Shown here one piece after another: positions 24,388 to 31,922 of a stretch of 38,431 nt of DNA (positions are counted from its first letter, which is position 1; each line of letters starts with the position of its first letter). The stretch covers positions 1 to 38,431 of the forward strand of contig CACOMK010000010.1 of assembly GCA_902628305.1 (NCBI GenBank), written 5' to 3'. The notes under the pieces were generated by a model. That model did not search any database, was not told the origin of the DNA, and saw only the letters and a program-made list of their open reading frames with translations. This DNA is from an uncultured Pelagibacteraceae bacterium. GTDB taxonomy: Bacteria; Pseudomonadota; Alphaproteobacteria; Pelagibacterales; Pelagibacteraceae. Made by a program: the position numbers and the translations under genes.

Positions 24388-24540
24388 AAGCTAGTAGAAA
24401 GTTATTAATTATATTGAAAACCCTATTTTAGAATATGAGGATTTACAATAAAATATTTTGCTAATGCAATAGAGCAAGAGCAAATGTGGAAAAATGTGAG
24501 TAATCAGAGAAAATTTTGAAATTAAAAACCTAAAAAGTAA

Positions 24541-24849
24541 TTATATAATATCAATTGGGCTAAGAACTTTTACCTCTATAGGTTTGTTTAAAAGATCATT
24601 AATTTTAGATCTATAATTTTTATAATGCTCTGTATTCCTATGAAAATCTAACGCTTCAGTATCTTTATAAATTTCAAATAAATGAAAAGATTCAATTTTT
24701 TTTTCTGAATTTTTTTCCCCATAAAAATTATAAAGTTCATTACCCTCTTCTAATCTCGTTGGTTTTGTCATAGACAATAAAATTTCTCGTACATCATTAA
24801 CTTTATCTTCCTTGGGATAAAAACTTGCTATAACAGTTATCTTTGACAT
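24541..24849 (-). CDS. Antibiotic biosynthesis monooxygenase (ABM)-domain protein
   Basis: A 102-residue single-domain protein with the dimeric ferredoxin-like ABM fold pattern: ITVIASFYPKEDKVNDVREIL at the start, TRLEEGNELYNFY, and SFHLFEIYKDTEALDFHRNTEHY, the last typical of YgiN-like small proteins. Such proteins can be cofactor-free monooxygenases or have unknown roles. It overlaps the BKACE stop by one base (TAATG), so it is translated with it. The following 153 bp to the Rieske gene contain no gene I can detect. No specific reaction is assignable; linkage to dehydrocarnitine cleavage is by position only. Confidence 0.8.
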   Translation of the reverse strand: MSKITVIASFYPKEDKVNDVREILLSMTKPTRLEEGNELYNFYGEKNSEKKIESFHLFEIYKDTEALDFHRNTEHYKNYRSKINDLLNKPIEVKVLSPIDII

Positions 24850-25736
24850 TAATAATGTTTTACTAATTTTAGTTTTTCTCTTGTCTCAGCTGGTGTCATT
24901 GGTGAATAACCAATTTCATCTATTATTCTTATTGCTTTTTCTACCAATTGATCATTAGTTGCCAACTTACCTTTTGATAGATACAAATTATCTTCTAATC
25001 CAACTCTAGGGTTTCCCCCCATAAGAACAGTTTGCGCAACAAATGGCATTTCATTTCTTGAAATTGCAAATCCTGACCATACGCCTTCTTTGGGCATTAT
25101 ATCTTTCATCGCTTGCATAGCTGAAATTGTTGCAGGCGCTCCCCATGGAATTCCTAAACACATTTGAAAAAGAGGTGGATCACTTAAAAGTCCTTCTTTA
25201 TATAGCTGTGAACCAAACCACATATTACCTAAATCAAATGCTTCTATTTCTGGTTTCACTTTAATTTCTTGCAACTTTTTTGCAGCTTTTCTTAAATCAT
25301 TTGGTGTGTTCACTGTAATAACTGAGCTGTCACCAAAATTTAGTGTGCCTGCATCCAATGTGCAAATCTCGGGAAGAAATTGTTCAGCGTTTGCAATTCT
25401 TTCCATTACGTTTGCCATGTCAGTCATTGGACCAAATTCTAAAGGATTTTTTCCTTGTCCAATATCAAGGTCTCCCCCCATGCCAGTTGTTAGGTTCAAA
25501 ATTACATCTGTGTCACTTGATCTGATTCTATCAATAACCTCTTTATATAATTCCAATCTTCTACTTGGAGTTCCATCATTCTCTCTAACATGAATATGAG
25601 CGATGGCAGCTCCAGCTTTTGCAGCCTCTATTGAGGCTTTGGCAATTTGTTCTGGTGTTTTTGGTAAATCGGGATGCTTGCTAGCAGTGTCACCTGATCC
25701 AGTTACTGCACACGATATAAAAACTTTATTGCTCAT
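24849..25736 (-). CDS. Beta-keto acid cleavage enzyme (BKACE), dehydrocarnitine-cleaving type (CdhC-like)
   Basis: A 295-residue zinc enzyme of the 3-keto-5-aminohexanoate cleavage family. The zinc ligands His47 and His49 are in AHIHVRE, and NLTTGMGG, LGNMWFGSQL, CLGIPWGAP and MGGNPRVGLEDNLY are further family blocks. The N terminus (SCAVTGSGDT followed by KHP, TPEQIA) resembles dehydrocarnitine-cleaving members as I recall them. In that role it reacts 3-dehydrocarnitine with acetyl-CoA to give acetoacetate and betainyl-CoA. Carnitine dehydrogenase and a matching thioesterase in the window support this choice over lysine fermentation. It is divergent, across only 35 bp, from the aldolase-thioesterase-oxygenase operon, and followed by the ABM gene. 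Confidence 0.85.
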   Translation of the reverse strand: MSNKVFISCAVTGSGDTASKHPDLPKTPEQIAKASIEAAKAGAAIAHIHVRENDGTPSRRLELYKEVIDRIRSSDTDVILNLTTGMGGDLDIGQGKNPLEFGPMTDMANVMERIANAEQFLPEICTLDAGTLNFGDSSVITVNTPNDLRKAAKKLQEIKVKPEIEAFDLGNMWFGSQLYKEGLLSDPPLFQMCLGIPWGAPATISAMQAMKDIMPKEGVWSGFAISRNEMPFVAQTVLMGGNPRVGLEDNLYLSKGKLATNDQLVEKAIRIIDEIGYSPMTPAETREKLKLVKHY

Positions 25737-25771
25737 AAATTGTAAATTAAATATAGTTTAATTTAACAAAA

Positions 25772-26500
25772 ATGGAAATAACCGAATTACAAAAAGATTT
25801 AGCTGCTACTTTTAGATGGACTGCAAGACTAAATATGCACGAGGGTGTTGCAAACCATTTTAGTGCGTGTCTTCCAGGCTCCTCAACAGATTTTTACGTC
25901 AATAAAGCTGGCATACATTTTAGTCAAATTAAAGCTAGTGATTTAATTTTAGTGACTAAAGAAAATATTAATGAACTAAAGAATAAGCCTAATTTAATTG
26001 ACCCTACAGCAATTAGCATTCATGGTGCAATACATCAAAAAATTCCACATGCAAAATGTATTTTTCATTGTCATTCAAAGTATGCAACAGCTTTATCAAC
26101 ATTAAAAGATCCTATAATGAAACCTATAGATCAAAATACTATGATATTTTATAATAGAGTCTCAGTTTATAATGAATTTGGAGGATTAGGATTTGAGGAT
26201 GAGGCTATAAAGATGGCTAGTGCTTTAGGAAACAAACAACATATGTTACTTGCTAACCATGGAATTATTACAACAGGACAGACAGTTGCAGAAGGTTTTA
26301 ATTATTTATATTATTTTGAAAAAGCAGCAGAAACTTACTTAACTGCTTTAGCCTCAAATCAAGAATTGAATGTAGTTAGCGAAGATGTTGCTGAAAAAAC
26401 AGCTCAAGAAACTGCAAACTATCCAATTGATTTAGCAAAATTACATCTTGATCAAATAAAATTAATTTTAGATAAAGAAGAACCAGATTATAAAAATTAA
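25772..26500 (+). CDS. Class II aldolase/adducin-family protein
   Basis: A 242-residue protein with the fuculose-aldolase fold. Three zinc-binding His are seen: His99 and His101 (FHCHS) and His163 (ANHGI). The usual catalytic Glu a few residues before the first strand (PSSEW-type) is missing; the segment reads PTAISIHGAIH. Aldol cleavage by the classic mechanism is therefore uncertain, as in adducin-like and decarboxylase-like members. It is the first gene of a + operon with the thioesterase directly abutting (0 bp), two oxygenases and a GMC dehydrogenase. Start ATG at 25772 lies 35 bp from the divergent BKACE start. The substrate is unknown. Confidence 0.82.
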   Translation: MEITELQKDLAATFRWTARLNMHEGVANHFSACLPGSSTDFYVNKAGIHFSQIKASDLILVTKENINELKNKPNLIDPTAISIHGAIHQKIPHAKCIFHCHSKYATALSTLKDPIMKPIDQNTMIFYNRVSVYNEFGGLGFEDEAIKMASALGNKQHMLLANHGIITTGQTVAEGFNYLYYFEKAAETYLTALASNQELNVVSEDVAEKTAQETANYPIDLAKLHLDQIKLILDKEEPDYKN

Positions 26501-26968
26501 ATGTCTATACATATAGCGAATCAAATTATCAAAAAAGAGTGGACAGACTATAATAATCATATGAACATGGCTTACTATGTTCTTATTTTTGATCAAATTT
26601 GGGAAATAATGTTACAAAAATTTAAGATGGGTGAGGACTCAGCAAAAACTAACAAAATGAGCACCATGGTTGTTGAAACACACACAACTTATAATAATGA
26701 GGTAAAGGAGGGTGAAGAGGTAGAAATTAATCTTACCTTTTTTGATCATGACAAAAAAAGATTACACTTCAAAATGGAAATGCTTGAAAAAACTACAAAA
26801 AAATTATCGGCAACTTTAGAAATGTTATCTTTGTATATTGACTTAAATAAAAGAAAAGTGGCAGAATTTGAAGAAGATAAAATTAAGTTAATGGATGATT
26901 TTATTAAATTAAACAAATCAAATTTTAAAGATAATGATCTTGTAATAACTGGAAAGTTGAAAAAATAA
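26501..26968 (+). CDS. Hotdog-fold thioesterase, betainyl-CoA thioesterase-like (CdhB-like)
   Basis: A 155-residue 4-hydroxybenzoyl-CoA thioesterase-type protein. The N-terminal motif WTDYNNHMNMAYYVLIFDQ contains the DYN-HMN block with the family's active-site Asp/Asn, and VVETHTTYNNEVKEGEEVEI is the second typical strand. In carnitine degraders this protein hydrolyses betainyl-CoA, the BKACE product, to glycine betaine and CoA, so with carnitine dehydrogenase and BKACE the three-enzyme set would be complete. Its ATG follows directly on the aldolase-like gene's stop, and its own stop overlaps the next ATG (TAATG). Other short acyl-CoAs are possible substrates if the pathway reading is wrong. 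Confidence 0.82.
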   Translation: MSIHIANQIIKKEWTDYNNHMNMAYYVLIFDQIWEIMLQKFKMGEDSAKTNKMSTMVVETHTTYNNEVKEGEEVEINLTFFDHDKKRLHFKMEMLEKTTKKLSATLEMLSLYIDLNKRKVAEFEEDKIKLMDDFIKLNKSNFKDNDLVITGKLKK

Positions 26969-27801
26969 TGGAAATTAAGTTACTTTCTGGTGCATTAGGA
27001 GCTGAAATTAAAGGTATAGATTTAACTGATGTTTCAGATTTAAATTTTAACAAAATTAATGATCTTCTTTTAGAACATAAAGTTATTTTTTTTAGAGATC
27101 AGCCTATTACTAAAGAGCAACAAATTGCACTTGCTGAAAAGTTTGGACCTCTAGAAACTCATGCTTATGTAAAAGGATTAAACGATTATCCTGAAATTGT
27201 CAGAATAATAAAAGGTAAAGAAGAAAAAAACCAATGGGGTGAGAATTGGCATAGTGACGTTAGTTATAACGCAAAACCAACAAAAGCTGTAATTTTAAAA
27301 TCACTAAAAATACCTCCTGTTGGTGGTGATACTTGTTTTTCCAATATGGAGTTAGCTTGGGAAACACTAGATGATAAAATTAAAGAGAAAATAAAAGATA
27401 GAAAAGCAATTCATAGCTCACTTGGTGCAGAATTTTTCATCGATAACTATAAGTATATGGAAGGAAATGAAAAAAGAAATTATGACTCTTATTCAAACGA
27501 ACATCCAATTGTTAGAACACATCCAGAAACAGGTAAGAAAATCTTATTTGTTAATTGGACTTACACTAAACAAATTATTGGATTGGAAAAAGAAGAAAGC
27601 GATCAAATATTAAAAGAAATATTTGAGCATCAAGCTAGATTGGATCTAACATGCAGGTTTAGCTGGACAGAAAATACTGTAGCAATCTGGGATAATAGAA
27701 GTGTTATTCATTACGCAATTGCAGATTTTTTTCCTGGAAGAGGTTTAGGATATGAGAGAATTATGGATAGAATTGCAATTGAGGGGGACAGACCTCAATA
27801 G
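26968..27801 (+). CDS. TauD/TfdA-family Fe(II)/2-oxoglutarate dioxygenase
   Basis: A 277-residue dioxygenase with the facial triad His95-x-Asp97 (NWHSDVSY) and His248 (SVIHYAIADF); Arg264 or Arg268 (ERIMDR) would bind 2-oxoglutarate. Length and the FFRDQPITKEQQIALAEKFGPLE start are those of TauD-type enzymes, which hydroxylate carbon next to a sulfonate, phosphonate, ether or amine. It is immediately followed (5 bp) by an HD-domain oxygenase of the PhnZ/TmpB type. In both known systems of this kind (PhnY-PhnZ, TmpA-TmpB) a 2OG hydroxylase makes the alpha-hydroxy compound that the HD enzyme then cleaves. By that logic this enzyme hydroxylates the substrate of the pair; its family (plain TauD) is not that of PhnY or TmpA. 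Confidence 0.87.
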   Translation: MEIKLLSGALGAEIKGIDLTDVSDLNFNKINDLLLEHKVIFFRDQPITKEQQIALAEKFGPLETHAYVKGLNDYPEIVRIIKGKEEKNQWGENWHSDVSYNAKPTKAVILKSLKIPPVGGDTCFSNMELAWETLDDKIKEKIKDRKAIHSSLGAEFFIDNYKYMEGNEKRNYDSYSNEHPIVRTHPETGKKILFVNWTYTKQIIGLEKEESDQILKEIFEHQARLDLTCRFSWTENTVAIWDNRSVIHYAIADFFPGRGLGYERIMDRIAIEGDRPQ

Positions 27802-27806
27802 TCATC

Positions 27807-28343
27807 ATGCAAGTAATTGAAAAAATAATATCAAATTTTACAAATAACCAATCACTCTATATTGGAGAAAACGTAACCATGTCTCAACACATGATTCAAG
27901 CTGCGATGCTCGCTGAAAAAGCTAAATGTAAAAAAGAAGTTATTTGCTCATGTCTATTGCATGATTATGGACATTTCATTATTGAAAACCCAGATGAGTT
28001 AGTTGAGTCAAATTTAGATGGTGAGCATGAGAGTATAGGTTATGAATATTTAAAAAGTTTCTTTAAAGAGGAGGTTGTTGAACCAATTAAATATCATGTT
28101 CTTGCTAAGCGTTATTTAGCTAGAAATAAAAATTATTATAATAAACTTTCTGAGGCTTCAAGAGTAAGCCTTAATTTACAAGGTGGAATTTTAAAGGATG
28201 ACGAATGCAGAGAGTTTGAGAAAAAAAAATATTTCAAATCATCAATTCTTGTTAGAAAATTTGATGAAGCGGCAAAAAGGACAGGCATCAAAATGAAGTC
28301 TATTCATCAATATAAAAAATTACTAACATCAAGTCTTATATGA
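27807..28343 (+). CDS. HD-domain mixed-valent diiron oxygenase, PhnZ/TmpB-like
   Basis: A 178-residue HD-domain protein. The complete diiron ligand set of PhnZ can be placed at nearly identical spacing: His28, His52-Asp53 (LLHDYGH), His74, His97 and Asp153. The PhnZ-type loop Tyr18-x2-Glu21 (YIGE), ten residues before the first His, is also present. The later blocks RYLAR, LSEASRVSLNLQGG and DDECREFEK also resemble PhnZ as I recall it. PhnZ cleaves the C-P bond of 2-amino-1-hydroxyethylphosphonate; TmpB cleaves the trimethylated analogue to glycine betaine and phosphate. Given the quaternary-amine setting, a TmpB-like reaction is attractive, but other alpha-hydroxy substrates are possible. 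It overlaps the BetA-like gene by 4 bp (ATGA). Confidence 0.82.
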   Translation: MQVIEKIISNFTNNQSLYIGENVTMSQHMIQAAMLAEKAKCKKEVICSCLLHDYGHFIIENPDELVESNLDGEHESIGYEYLKSFFKEEVVEPIKYHVLAKRYLARNKNYYNKLSEASRVSLNLQGGILKDDECREFEKKKYFKSSILVRKFDEAAKRTGIKMKSIHQYKKLLTSSLI

Positions 28344-29920
28344 AGTTTGATTATTTAATAATTGGTGCTGGTTCAGCTGGCTGTGTGCTCGCAAATCGAT
28401 TAACTGAAAATGGAAAAAACACTGTAGCAATATTTGAAGCTGGTAAACCTAGTGATATTTGGAAAGTAAACATGCCACTTGCAATTTTATATACAATGCA
28501 TGATCCCAAATATAATTACAAATATTATTCAGAGCCAGAGCCTTATTTAAATAATAGAAAATTATTTTGCCCAAGAGGAAAAATGATCGGTGGGTGTTCT
28601 GCTCACAATGGAATGGTTTATGTAAGAGGAAATCCAAACGATTATCAAAGATGGGCATCTTTTGGATTAACAGATTGGTCATATGAAAAGGTATTGCCTT
28701 ATTTTAAAAAAATTGAGACTTGGTCTGAAGGAGAGAATGAATACAGAGGTGGAAACGGCATATTACCAGTTAATCAATCTAAAAATAAAAATCCTCTATT
28801 TAAAGCATTTATCGATTCAGCTGGAGAAGCTGGTTATAAAATAAATAATGATATGAATGGTAAAGAACAAGAAGGTTTTGGTATGTATGATGTAACCATT
28901 CACAATGGAGAAAGAGCTAGTGTTTCAAAATATTATTTAAATCCAGTAAAAAAAAGAAAAAATTTAAATATTTTTACCGACTCATTTGTTGAAAAAATTA
29001 TTTTTGATGGAAAAAAGGCAATAGGTATTGAGGTAAAAATAAAAAATAAAGTTGAAAAAATTTATGCAAATAAAGAGGTTATACTAAGTGGTGGTGCAAT
29101 TAATTCACCTCAGTTGTTAATGCTATCAGGAGTTGGACCTAGTCAACATTTGAAAGACAAAGGAATTGATGTTGTTCATCATCTTGAAGGTGTAGGTAAA
29201 AATTTGCAGGATCATTTAGAAACCTACGTTCAACAAGAGTGTAAAACATCTGACACTCTGTATTCTTATATTAATAAATTAAATATGTTAAGGATCGGTA
29301 TTCAGTGGTTTTTATCAAAAACAGGACCATGCTCGACTTCATTTTTAGAGGCTGGTGGATTTTGCAAATCATCGCCTGAACGAGAATATCCTAATATTCA
29401 ATTTCATTTTTTTCCTGCATTTGTAATTGATCATGGATTAGTAGATCCTGACAGGCATGGATATCAATTGCACGCAAGTCCAAACCACCCAAAAAGTAGA
29501 GGTCATGTAACCTTAAATAGTTCAAATCCATATGACTATCCAAAAATTCAATTTAATTATTTAGAACATGAAGATGATTTAAAACAAACTATTGAGTGTA
29601 TTCATGTCGCAAGAAAAATTTTAGGACAAAATTCTTTAAAACCATATGCAGGAAAAGAAATTGGACCCGGAGAGCATGCTGACACTAATGAAGTATTTGA
29701 GGAGTATATTCGATCTAAAGCTGAAACTGCTTATCATCCATCTTGCACTTTAAAGATGGGAATTGATGAACAAGCTGTTGTTGATGATAAACTAAAAGTG
29801 CATGGTTTAGAAAATCTTAGAGTTGTTGATGCCTCTGTAATGCCAGAAATTACAAGTGGAAACTTAAATGCTCCAACATTAATGATTGCTGAGAGAGCGT
29901 CGGAGTTTATTTTAAATTAA
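28340..29920 (+). CDS. betA: GMC-family flavoprotein, choline dehydrogenase (BetA)-like
   Basis: A 526-residue FAD enzyme with the N-terminal dinucleotide motif GAGSAGCVLANRL (7-19), the GMC signature PRGKMIGGCSAHNGMVYVRG, and the C-terminal active-site blocks AYHPSCTLKMG (catalytic His) and TSGNLNAPTLMIAERAS. Length and motifs fit choline dehydrogenase, which oxidises choline to betaine aldehyde, but GMC alcohol dehydrogenases for other alcohols look alike. It is the last gene of the + operon, coupled by ATGA to the HD oxygenase, and converges with the ureohydrolase gene with one base between them. No terminator hairpin is visible there. A role in glycine betaine formation fits the neighbourhood. 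Confidence 0.8.
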   Translation: MKFDYLIIGAGSAGCVLANRLTENGKNTVAIFEAGKPSDIWKVNMPLAILYTMHDPKYNYKYYSEPEPYLNNRKLFCPRGKMIGGCSAHNGMVYVRGNPNDYQRWASFGLTDWSYEKVLPYFKKIETWSEGENEYRGGNGILPVNQSKNKNPLFKAFIDSAGEAGYKINNDMNGKEQEGFGMYDVTIHNGERASVSKYYLNPVKKRKNLNIFTDSFVEKIIFDGKKAIGIEVKIKNKVEKIYANKEVILSGGAINSPQLLMLSGVGPSQHLKDKGIDVVHHLEGVGKNLQDHLETYVQQECKTSDTLYSYINKLNMLRIGIQWFLSKTGPCSTSFLEAGGFCKSSPEREYPNIQFHFFPAFVIDHGLVDPDRHGYQLHASPNHPKSRGHVTLNSSNPYDYPKIQFNYLEHEDDLKQTIECIHVARKILGQNSLKPYAGKEIGPGEHADTNEVFEEYIRSKAETAYHPSCTLKMGIDEQAVVDDKLKVHGLENLRVVDASVMPEITSGNLNAPTLMIAERASEFILN

Positions 29921-29921
29921 T

Positions 29922-30908
29922 TTATTTATTACGATTTATAGAAATCAAACAAATAATTTCAAACATTATTGAGGCTGCTACCATGGCTGTTATTTGATTT
30001 GGACTATCTTTAGTTGGCATTAAACACACTACATCACCACCAATAATATTTTTTCCTTTTAAGGACTGAAGAAGTTTTCTGACCTCGTCCATGTTAAATC
30101 CTTTATATGCTGGCTCAATGTTTGCAACACCTGGTGCAACTGATGGATCTAAACAATCTAAATCAAAAGTTATATAAATTGGGTTGTCCCCTAACCTATC
30201 CAAAATCATTTTTGAACATTTTTCATGGCCCCACTCTCTATATTCATCCATAGTTATTACTTGATAACCAATATCATAACTAGCTTGAAGCCAATCTAAT
30301 GTTCTTGGATTTCCTCTTATACCTATTTGAGTACTTGTATGTGGATCAACGTTTCCCTGTTTAACTAAGTAAGAAGCCCAATGAGCTGCTGATTTTTTTG
30401 CTCCAAGAAAATGATCTAATTTTTCAAAACAATCAGTGTGAGCATCAAAATGAACGAAAGTTATTTTTTTACCTTTTGTAAGTTTTGAATCTTTCTTTGC
30501 TAAGCTTTGTACAATTCCACCTGTTATAGAATGGTCTCCTCCTATTGATACAACTGGTTTTTCTGCTTCCTCAATTCGATTATAAAAAGCTGAAATCCTT
30601 TCAATACATTTTTCATTATTATTTGCTTCTGGAAAAGGAACATCTCCTAAATCATGAATTCTATTTTCTTTCCAAGGATCAATTTTATAATCAAAATGCG
30701 AACGTTTTAGCATTGCAGAAATATTTCTAACTGCCCTTGGACCTAGATGTTGATCTCTTTCTGTGGTCCCATTTCCTGTGCTATGTGGAACACCAACTAA
30801 TGCTATATCGCAATTCTTTGGTTCAGGATCATTTTTACATCTAAATAAAGTTGGAATACCCCACCAATAAAGGGTTTCCATCATTATCTTATCTTCATCT
30901 GAACTCAT
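29922..30908 (-). CDS. Ureohydrolase (agmatinase/guanidino-acid hydrolase family)
   Basis: A 328-residue arginase-superfamily enzyme. Metal ligands are His126 (GGDHS), Asp155, His157 and Asp159 (FDAHTD), and Asp249 and Asp251 (FDLDCLDPS); GIRG and the GGDVV ending are also conserved. It removes urea from a guanidino compound. Agmatinases usually carry an SHGT-type loop after the DAHTD motif; here that region reads GAKKSAAHWASY, so the substrate may be a guanidino acid or another guanidine instead of agmatine. It is a single minus-strand gene, divergent by 63 bp from two EamA transporters. A polyamine-type importer elsewhere in the window makes arginine or polyamine catabolism plausible. Confidence 0.85.
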   Translation of the reverse strand: MSSDEDKIMMETLYWWGIPTLFRCKNDPEPKNCDIALVGVPHSTGNGTTERDQHLGPRAVRNISAMLKRSHFDYKIDPWKENRIHDLGDVPFPEANNNEKCIERISAFYNRIEEAEKPVVSIGGDHSITGGIVQSLAKKDSKLTKGKKITFVHFDAHTDCFEKLDHFLGAKKSAAHWASYLVKQGNVDPHTSTQIGIRGNPRTLDWLQASYDIGYQVITMDEYREWGHEKCSKMILDRLGDNPIYITFDLDCLDPSVAPGVANIEPAYKGFNMDEVRKLLQSLKGKNIIGGDVVCLMPTKDSPNQITAMVAASIMFEIICLISINRNK

Positions 30909-30971
30909 ATGATGAATATGTCATAAATTTAATAAATTTAAAAACATATTCTTTTTTGATATAGGTCATCA

Positions 30972-31922
30972 ATGAGTACTCCAAACAATAATCCTAAAGG
31001 AATAGCTTACATATTAATTGCCATGATGGTTTTTTCTGTACAGGACGGAATTATGAAACATATTTATAATTTTGTTTCACTTTATGAAGTTTACTTAGTA
31101 AGGACAGTAGTAAGTTTTGTGCTTATTTTATTATTTTTAATAATTACAAAAAAACCAATAGTATTTAAAAGCCAATATCCTCTTTTAACTTTTACCCGTG
31201 TAATACTTTTTTTCTTTGGTTTTAGTTCTTTTTATGTTTCTTTGACTGTATTACCGCTTGGGACTGCCACAGCTTTATTTTTTGTTACTCCATTTTTAAT
31301 TACAATATTTGCTCATTTTTTTTTAAAAGAAGAAATAGGATTAAGAAGATGGTCTGCTGTGGTTGTGGGATTTATTGGTGTTTATGTGACATTAAATCCT
31401 GATTTCAGTAATTTTAATTATTTAAGTTTATTACCTATTTTATGTGCGTTTTGTTATTCATTATCTATGATCATTATAAAAAAAACATCTGATAAGGATA
31501 GCGTTTATACCCAAACTTTTACATTTTATATTGGTGCAATTATTCTAAGTATAATTTTCTATTTTGTAATTGGTGACGGTCAATACAACACTTTAAATCA
31601 TCCAGCTTCTCAATTTATATTTAGAGAATGGTTTGTTAATTTTAATTCCAATATCCTATTAATGACTGCAACTGGTGTTACAGCAACTATTGCTTTCTTT
31701 TTTTTATTTACAGCTTACAGCATAGCTTCTCCTTCTGTAGTTTCACCTTTTGAATATTCAATATTATTTTGGTCCCCATTAGTAGGATGGCTATATTTTG
31801 ATGAAATACCTACGTTAAACACAATAATTGGAATTTTAATAATTGTATCAAGTGGAATTTATATTTTTATGCGTGAAAAAGCACAAAATCAATCAATTGT
31901 TACAGAAAAACCTCTAAGATAA
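30972..31922 (+). CDS. EamA/DMT-family transporter (first of tandem pair)
   Basis: A 316-residue, ten-span membrane protein with two EamA repeats (LGTATALFFVTPFLITIFAHFF in the first half; SPFEYSILFWSPLVGWLYFDEIP in the second). The next gene starts on the base after its stop and encodes a clear paralogue with the same block order, including EEIGLRRWSAVVVGF here and EFIGIRRWSAIVFGF there. The family mostly exports small metabolites. The two could work separately or as a heterodimer, as some paired DMT proteins do. The substrate is unknown; the 2OG oxygenase encoded after the pair may make or modify it. Confidence 0.88.
   Translation: MSTPNNNPKGIAYILIAMMVFSVQDGIMKHIYNFVSLYEVYLVRTVVSFVLILLFLIITKKPIVFKSQYPLLTFTRVILFFFGFSSFYVSLTVLPLGTATALFFVTPFLITIFAHFFLKEEIGLRRWSAVVVGFIGVYVTLNPDFSNFNYLSLLPILCAFCYSLSMIIIKKTSDKDSVYTQTFTFYIGAIILSIIFYFVIGDGQYNTLNHPASQFIFREWFVNFNSNILLMTATGVTATIAFFFLFTAYSIASPSVVSPFEYSILFWSPLVGWLYFDEIPTLNTIIGILIIVSSGIYIFMREKAQNQSIVTEKPLR

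Noticed and set aside
24388-24540. Possible small RNA or small gene in the 153-bp gap, the largest in the window
   Set aside because: No open frame with a ribosome site, no stable hairpin and no repeat was visible; it probably only holds the Rieske operon promoter.
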